From: a virus
Reading direction: 5' to 3' (one strand)
Virus record (IMG/VR): IMGVR_UViG_3300010430_000189
Span: 1 to 39,430 of that record
Length of the DNA: 39,430 nucleotides
The translations under genes were made by a program, and so were the position numbers. Position 1 is the first letter of the stretch. Each line of letters begins with the position of its first letter. Below the pieces are notes generated by a model that did no database searches, was not told where the DNA came from, and was given only the letters and a program-made list of their open reading frames with translations. Below, piece after piece: positions 35,943 to 39,430 of the stretch.

Positions 35943-36875
35943 ATGAGAATTAATACTAATATAGCTGTAACTAAAACTCAAAAGGAATATTTCCAAAAGT
36001 TTGTTAACTTATCAGTTAAGGAAGAGCCATTACCACAAGGTGACGGTATAATTAGAATATCGCCTTTTGATGATTATTTTCTTTTTACTTTATTTGATGA
36101 AGTAGAGGGAGAAGACACACCTATTGATCTGAGTAATGTAGGTGACATTTATATTAACTTTATTGGCACAACTGATGAGATAGATGTTAAAAATCATACG
36201 CAAGTTGCCGAGGTTGATTTATCACAAGGCCAGGTTTTATTTAAAATAACTAAATCAGATAGCAAGAAAATCATAGCATTAGATAATAACAATTTTTATA
36301 TTTCAACAAAAATGATTAGTGCATTAGACGATTCTATTTCTGATGAGTCTATTCTATACCAAGGACTATGGTTAGCTTTTAATGATGCAAGTAGATTGTC
36401 ATTAACTTCTAAAATAGAAGAACAGAGAATAGCATATAGCGAAGAATTGGCTAGATTAAAAGAAGAAATAAATGCATGTAATAGAGACAATAAAGAATTA
36501 GTAAATTCTGCAAGTGAAGATAGTCTAACAATACAGTCATTACAGAATAGCAATGATGAGTTGACAAATGAACTTGCACGACTAAGCGCAGACTTATCAT
36601 CTACACAAATTGAATTAGTTAACAGAAATGCAAAAGAAGCACAAAGGTTAGCAGAATTAAATAAAACAAAAAAACAGCAAATAAGAGCAATAAATGAAAA
36701 TGCAGTAGTTGCTCAGACTGGTGCAATTAAGCCAGAGTTTTATATACAGGCCGCTAAGAATCTACAGAATTTTACTACTGATGCTAATCCTGTGTCAACA
36801 CCAATATCTACAAATAATGGTAGAGGCAGAGACAATTTCCAAAAAGAAATAGATGATGGTTTTGATCAATTTTAA
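35943..36875 (+). CDS. Beta-sandwich plus coiled-coil structural protein (310 aa)
   Basis: The N-terminal 150 residues form a beta domain (GIIRISPFDDYFLFTLFDEV, then LSQGQVLFKITKSDSKKI) whose pattern resembles N-terminal domains of baseplate upper or fibre-adaptor proteins. A long predicted coiled coil occupies about 158-245 (YSEELARLKEEINACNRDN, SNDELTNELARLSADLSS). The last 60 residues are polar with an Asn/Arg/Gly patch (STNNGRGRDNF) and an acidic end. This suggests an adaptor that holds a fibre or whisker through an alpha-helical stalk. The assignment is by architecture only. Confidence 0.55.
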   Translation: MRINTNIAVTKTQKEYFQKFVNLSVKEEPLPQGDGIIRISPFDDYFLFTLFDEVEGEDTPIDLSNVGDIYINFIGTTDEIDVKNHTQVAEVDLSQGQVLFKITKSDSKKIIALDNNNFYISTKMISALDDSISDESILYQGLWLAFNDASRLSLTSKIEEQRIAYSEELARLKEEINACNRDNKELVNSASEDSLTIQSLQNSNDELTNELARLSADLSSTQIELVNRNAKEAQRLAELNKTKKQQIRAINENAVVAQTGAIKPEFYIQAAKNLQNFTTDANPVSTPISTNNGRGRDNFQKEIDDGFDQF

Positions 36876-36894
36876 AAACACATATTAATATATT

Positions 36895-37449
36895 ATGATA
36901 TTAAGCGCTAGAAATAACCAATTTAAGTTTGATTTTCCTAGGAATTTTATACCTAAACCAATTGCAGAAAAATATAAACCTTTTCTTACAAGAATTCCAG
37001 GAGGGCTAATTAAAGAGCCTATTGATTATTGGAACTATGGAATTCAGTCTATTAATTTACCTGGGCCATCTTTTGATCCAGTAACACAGACTGATTATCC
37101 TGGTAATACTAGAGCATTTAGATCAAGTTTACCAAAGCAACAGCTATTTGATAAATCTATGACTGTTACTATGCAAGCATTTGATGGTTATGTAAATTAT
37201 TGGATGGCTGTTGAAATGTTTGATTATTACTATAAGCTAAGTGGTAAACATCCATATTTACCAGAAGGAGTTGGAGTACAAATGTTAGATGCAGAAGGAA
37301 CTGTTTTTGTAACTGTGCAATTAAAAGATATGTTTATTTCAAATATAGGTGCGTTAGATTTAAACTTTTCAAGTAACACTGTTGAATTCCAGACATTTGA
37401 TATGGAGTTTAGTTATAATGTCTTAGATGTTGTAGTTAATGTAACCTAA
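36895..37449 (+). CDS. Tail tube-like protein (gp19 superfamily)
   Basis: The 184-residue length is near T4 gp19 (163). The N-terminus (FKFDFPRNFIPKPIAEKY) precedes a beta core: NYGIQSINLPGPSFDPV, then KSMTVTMQAFDGYVNYWMAV with the N-Y-W/helix step, and a C-terminal strand pair ending VEFQTFDMEFSYNVLDVV. That order (inner-surface strand, helix with Tyr/Trp, terminal F-x-Y strand) is typical of tube proteins of contractile tails. It may be the major tube subunit, or a tube initiator or terminator of gp54/gp3 type, since it is not next to a sheath gene in this window. Confidence 0.6.
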   Translation: MILSARNNQFKFDFPRNFIPKPIAEKYKPFLTRIPGGLIKEPIDYWNYGIQSINLPGPSFDPVTQTDYPGNTRAFRSSLPKQQLFDKSMTVTMQAFDGYVNYWMAVEMFDYYYKLSGKHPYLPEGVGVQMLDAEGTVFVTVQLKDMFISNIGALDLNFSSNTVEFQTFDMEFSYNVLDVVVNVT

Positions 37450-37456
37450 TATATAA
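37448..37456 (+). promoter_or_regulatory. Candidate phage promoter motif AATATATAA
   Basis: The motif begins inside the stop codon of the tube-like gene and ends 17 bases before the ATG at 37474. It would separate the tail transcript from the downstream head-internal, resolvase and folding genes. Confidence 0.4.
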
Positions 37457-37473
37457 ACAAATAAAGAACCTAA

Positions 37474-37830
37474 ATGAAAACCTTTAAAGATTATTTAACT
37501 GAAAATGAAACTTCGCTAATTGATATACAAAGTATATTAAATGAATCTCATGAACTAACTGAAGAACAAGATGCTGCAATAGATTTTGCAGTAGAAAGAA
37601 TTCTTGAAGCTCAGAAGGAAGGTAAGAATTTAGAAGACTGCGTTGAAGAAATAATTAATGAAGGTATCCTAGGAAGTATATTTGGTGGTTTAACTGGTTT
37701 TGCATTAGGAAAGACTATAGGTAAAGCAGTAGCTAAAGTATTAGGTGTTACTAAAGGTGCTCTTTATGATTTATTAACCTCACGTCTTGTAGGTGCTGCG
37801 CTTGGTGCAGTTATCGGCAAGAGAATATAA
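37474..37830 (+). CDS. Candidate head-internal precursor with glycine-zipper C-terminus (118 aa)
   Basis: The N-terminal part (1-63) is acidic and helical and opens MKTFKDYLTE, a start seen in several T4-like phage proteins. The C-terminal part (64-118) is hydrophobic with spaced glycines (ILGSIFGGLTGFALGKTIG and LVGAALGAVIGKRI), that is, two glycine-zipper helices that could insert in or pack against membrane. Several sites match the T4 prohead protease pattern (L/I-x-E before A, G or S): after Glu24, Glu45 and Glu63. Cleavage after Glu63 would release just the zipper region. I infer an internal head protein or core component matured by the prohead protease, possibly ejected with DNA. A holin-like role is an alternative. 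Confidence 0.5.
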   Translation: MKTFKDYLTENETSLIDIQSILNESHELTEEQDAAIDFAVERILEAQKEGKNLEDCVEEIINEGILGSIFGGLTGFALGKTIGKAVAKVLGVTKGALYDLLTSRLVGAALGAVIGKRI

Positions 37831-37835
37831 ACATA

Positions 37836-38495
37836 ATGATTAATATAGGAATTGACTTTTCACTAAATAGTCCAGGAGTCTGTGTAGAAACAGAAGATGG
37901 CAAATATCACTTTATAACTTTTTTTAATTACGGAAATCGTATATGGGATGAAGAAGGTAAAAAAATACCAAAAGCATTCAGTGTACATAAAGAATTAATG
38001 GATGATTCTGCAATGTTAGGATTTCCTTATAATAGAGATGTAACAAGTAAAGAGTTTTTACCTAGAGAACGCCAAAAACTACAAGACGCTGGAAATATAA
38101 GTTCTTTAATGGTAAATATTTTCTCAACACTATTTGAAGGTGATAAAGTATCAGTTGCATTAGAAGGATTTTCATATGGTTCAAAGGGAAATTCATTCAT
38201 AGACATTATTCAGTATAATACATTTTTAAGAAAGGAACTAATAGATAAGTACTCTATAGAAAATTTATCTGTCTTTCAACCTTCTCATGTAAAGAAATTA
38301 GCTGGCAAAGGAAATGCAAACAAACATTATATGGCTAAAGCATTCCAAGATGATGTCCTTAATGATAAGAACTTAAGATCTACTAAATTATGGAAATGGA
38401 CACAAGGAAAGGACTTCAGCATTAAAATTCCTAAACCTATCGACGATATCATTGATGCCTACTTTATACTTAAAGCAATAAAGGCTAACAACTAG
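37836..38495 (+). CDS. RuvC-like Holliday junction resolvase
   Basis: The 219-residue protein has an RNase H-like fold with acidic residues in the expected places: Asp7 in IGIDFSLNSPG, Glu110 in VALEGFSYGSKGN, and Asp203/Asp204/Asp207 in PIDDIIDAYFILKA. The segment FQPSHVKKLAGKGNANKHYM matches the pre-helix Lys/Gly stretch common in RuvC-type enzymes (x-P-x-x-V-K-x-x-x-x-G-x-G-x-A-x-K). Resolvases of this group cut four-way junctions and branched DNA, which T4 does with gp49 before packaging. A RuvC-like enzyme here would be a non-homologous replacement for gp49. It lies just ahead of the GroES-like and SSB genes, marking the change from virion to DNA-metabolism genes. Confidence 0.75.
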   Translation: MINIGIDFSLNSPGVCVETEDGKYHFITFFNYGNRIWDEEGKKIPKAFSVHKELMDDSAMLGFPYNRDVTSKEFLPRERQKLQDAGNISSLMVNIFSTLFEGDKVSVALEGFSYGSKGNSFIDIIQYNTFLRKELIDKYSIENLSVFQPSHVKKLAGKGNANKHYMAKAFQDDVLNDKNLRSTKLWKWTQGKDFSIKIPKPIDDIIDAYFILKAIKANN

Positions 38496-38541
38496 ATACT
38501 TTTCTAACTAAATACAGATAAAAATTATATTGCAACATGTG

Positions 38542-38557
38542 GAGTTTGTTTCAGCTT
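38542..38557 (+). repeat. Left arm of a 16-base inverted repeat around the GroES-like gene
   Basis: GAGTTTGTTTCAGCTT lies 24 bases before the ATG. Its exact reverse complement occurs at 38863-38878, overlapping the gene's stop codon. The arm contains TTTG, and a TAAATTTA lies 18 bases further on; together they resemble the Bacteroidota -33/-7 promoter (TTTG, then TAnnTTTG). Confidence 0.7.
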
Positions 38558-38574
38558 TACACTAATTAAATTTA
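38545..38574 (+). promoter_or_regulatory. Possible Bacteroidota-type promoter for the GroES-like gene
   Basis: TTTG at 38545-38548 and TAAATTTA at 38567-38574, with 18 bases between, fit the TTTG/TAnnTTTG pattern except for the final G. The start codon is only seven bases downstream, so the transcript would be almost leaderless. Such AT-rich matches can arise by chance. Confidence 0.25.
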
Positions 38575-38581
38575 AAATAAT

Positions 38582-38869
38582 ATGATAAAACCATTAGGAG
38601 ATAGAATATTCTTAAAAAAAGATAAGCCAATTGAGAAGATTGGAAACATAATTATACCAAAAGAAGAGGGCATGCATGCACCTCCATACTCAGGTACAAT
38701 CACAGCAGTAGGTATAGACGTAGAAGACAAAGAATATCAAATAGGCAAAAGAGTTATATTTCATGACTTTGCTGGCACGGAACTAATGTTTGATGGTGAA
38801 ACTGTATTTAGTTTACGTGAAGAAGATATAACTGCAATAATAATAGATAATAATATTCAAATAAGCTGA
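38582..38869 (+). CDS. GroES-type co-chaperonin (gp31 counterpart)
   Basis: The 95-residue protein has the GroES length. It opens IKPLGDRIFLKKDKP, close to the GroES P-L-x-D-R-x-x-x-K start. Residues about 16-34 are the mobile loop with a hydrophobic NIIIP segment that would bind GroEL. GTITAVG (38-44) and GKRVIFHDFAGTELMFDG follow, and the end EEDITAIII matches the GroES E-x-D-I-x-A-I strand. T4-like phages encode gp31, which replaces GroES so that GroEL can fold the large capsid protein; the same job is likely here. It is much closer in sequence to GroES than T4 gp31 is, which suggests capture of a bacterial gene. A 16-base inverted repeat brackets the gene. Confidence 0.88.
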   Translation: MIKPLGDRIFLKKDKPIEKIGNIIIPKEEGMHAPPYSGTITAVGIDVEDKEYQIGKRVIFHDFAGTELMFDGETVFSLREEDITAIIIDNNIQIS

Positions 38870-38878
38870 AACAAACTC
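38863..38878 (+). repeat. Right arm of the 16-base inverted repeat
   Basis: AAGCTGAAACAAACTC is the exact reverse complement of 38542-38557. It includes the stop codon TGA (38867-38869) of the GroES-like gene and ends eight bases before the AATATATAA motif ahead of the gp32-like gene. Confidence 0.7.
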
Positions 38879-38886
38879 ACCTAATG

Positions 38887-38895
38887 AATATATAA
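38887..38895 (+). promoter_or_regulatory. Candidate phage promoter motif AATATATAA for the gp32-like gene
   Basis: The motif ends 146 bases before the ATG at 39042, far further than the other copies (13-28 bases). A transcript from here would carry a long leader containing the structure at 38939-39007. Confidence 0.35.
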
Positions 38896-38938
38896 TAAAC
38901 AAAGGAATCAATAATTTATTGGTAACTTTTAAACTGGC

Positions 38939-39007
38939 GATAACAAGGCAAAATAAATAGGCAATTAAAAAAGTAGTTTAGGCATCGAGCTTTGTTATCA
39001 TTTTTAA
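38939..39007 (+). promoter_or_regulatory. Structured leader (possible pseudoknot) of the gp32-like gene
   Basis: GATAACAAGGC (38939-38949) pairs with GCTTTGTTATC (38989-38999) over 11 base pairs, one of them G-U, around a 39-base loop. TTAAAAA in the loop (38965-38971) can pair with TTTTTAA (39001-39007), one base past the stem, giving an H-type pseudoknot. An unstructured A/U-rich stretch continues to the start codon, and AGGCAATTAA occurs both in the loop (38959-38968) and at 39031-39040, where it includes the last bases of an AAAGG site. T4 gene 32 is autoregulated through a leader pseudoknot followed by unstructured A/U-rich RNA. The pairing is seen; the function is inference. An ordinary terminator is the main alternative. 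Confidence 0.45.
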
Positions 39008-39041
39008 ACAATTAAATAATAACAAAAAAAAGGCAATTAAC

Positions 39042-39430
39042 ATGGCAAATGAATTCGACATTTTTAACGTAAGTGTAAAAGATTTAGACACTGGTGAAAG
39101 ACCATCTACTGCAGGTAGTGATCTTTATTCACCTAAACCAGATCAAGGACAGGACGGAACTTACCGTTCTTTAATTAGGTTTCTACCTAATGCTAAAAAC
39201 CCAAGAAAACCATTCGAACGCAAGTATGTATACTGGCTAGAAGACAGAGAAGGAAACGGCTTTTATGCTGACTCCCCATCAACAGTTGGAGAAAAAGATC
39301 CTATCCAGGATATGTTCTTTAAACTAAGAAACTCTGAATCTGCAGTAGACAAAAAGATGTCAGAAGGTTTAAAGCGTAGAGAAGTATTTTACGCATTGGT
39401 ACAAATCGTAAAGGATCCACAAAACAGAGA
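39042..39430 (+). CDS. 32: gp32-like single-stranded DNA-binding protein, 3'-truncated
   Basis: The frame is open from the ATG at 39042 to the window edge (129 complete codons). The protein reads MANEFDIFNVSVKDLDTG, then TYRSLIRFLPNAKNP (matching the I-R-F-L-P strand of T4 gp32) and KRREVFYALVQIVKDPQN (matching the K-R-x-x-x-x-A-x-x-x-V-K-D-P strand). Between them, where T4 gp32 has its zinc-binding His/Cys cluster, this protein has YADSPSTVGEKDPIQDMF with no Cys or His, so the zinc site is absent. The helix FKLRNSESAVDKKMSEGLK corresponds to the segment after the zinc region. The protein would coat single-stranded DNA during replication and recombination. The start is supported by AAAGG eight bases upstream, rare in this window. 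Confidence 0.85.
   Translation, partial: MANEFDIFNVSVKDLDTGERPSTAGSDLYSPKPDQGQDGTYRSLIRFLPNAKNPRKPFERKYVYWLEDREGNGFYADSPSTVGEKDPIQDMFFKLRNSESAVDKKMSEGLKRREVFYALVQIVKDPQNR

Noticed and set aside
38542-38878. Insertion sequence with terminal inverted repeats
   Set aside because: The interval codes only for a GroES-like protein, there is no transposase and no target-site duplication is evident.
1-39430. tRNA genes, CRISPR arrays, integrase or attachment sites
   Set aside because: All gaps are too short or lack cloverleaf or repeat-spacer structure, and no recombinase or integrase motif was seen among the proteins.

Overview
The window is one continuous stretch of a large, AT-rich, tailed-phage genome of the T4-like contractile type. 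Every gene I accept lies on the + strand. Genes are tightly packed, many overlap or abut, and no gap exceeds about 175 bases. Recognisable landmarks are a gp25-like baseplate wedge protein, a gp6-like wedge protein, a gp5/gpV-like central spike, a LysM (gp53-type) protein, a gp27/gpD-like hub, a gp19-like tube protein, a GroES-type co-chaperonin (gp31 counterpart) and the first 129 codons of a gp32-like single-stranded DNA-binding protein. Almost all start codons have an A/T-rich upstream region with no Shine-Dalgarno-like sequence. With the low GC and the collagen-like fibres, this suggests a Bacteroidota (flavobacterial) host; that is an inference.

Layout: 1-731 is the 3' part of a collagen-repeat fibre gene. 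786-2991 holds five small to medium unrecognised genes. 3015-9639 is a tail tube/baseplate hub block (two large tube- or baseplate-like proteins, LysM protein, hub, central spike, small companion). 9727-12203 holds two genes foreign to a normal baseplate cluster: a four-domain ribosomal-protein-S1-like protein and a glutamine-synthetase-fold amidoligase (COOH-NH2 ligase). 12210-18957 returns to baseplate wedge genes (structural protein, gp25, gp6, small protein, gp7-like 1104-residue protein). 18947-36875 codes for fibres and very large peripheral structural proteins (215, 709, 1305, 1573 and 971 residues, then others), with a small coiled-coil protein and a membrane-anchored spanin-like protein between them. 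36895-37830 has a tube protein and a likely head-internal protein. 37836-39430 turns to replication and folding: RuvC-like resolvase, GroES-like protein, gp32-like protein.

The motif AATATATAA occurs in eight intergenic gaps upstream of start codons and is my candidate for the phage's own (late-type) promoter. Regulatory structures of note are a hairpin that carries this motif in its loop and buries a rare AGGA ribosome site ahead of the amidoligase gene; a long leader with a possible H-type pseudoknot ahead of the gp32-like gene, reminiscent of T4 gene 32 autoregulation; and a perfect 16-base inverted repeat bracketing the GroES-like gene.

The most unusual content is the S1-like gene in a phage whose genes almost all lack Shine-Dalgarno sites, next to a hairpin-gated amidoligase, both inserted in the middle of the baseplate cluster. 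Function calls for the large tail proteins rest on reading the translated sequences without database searches.
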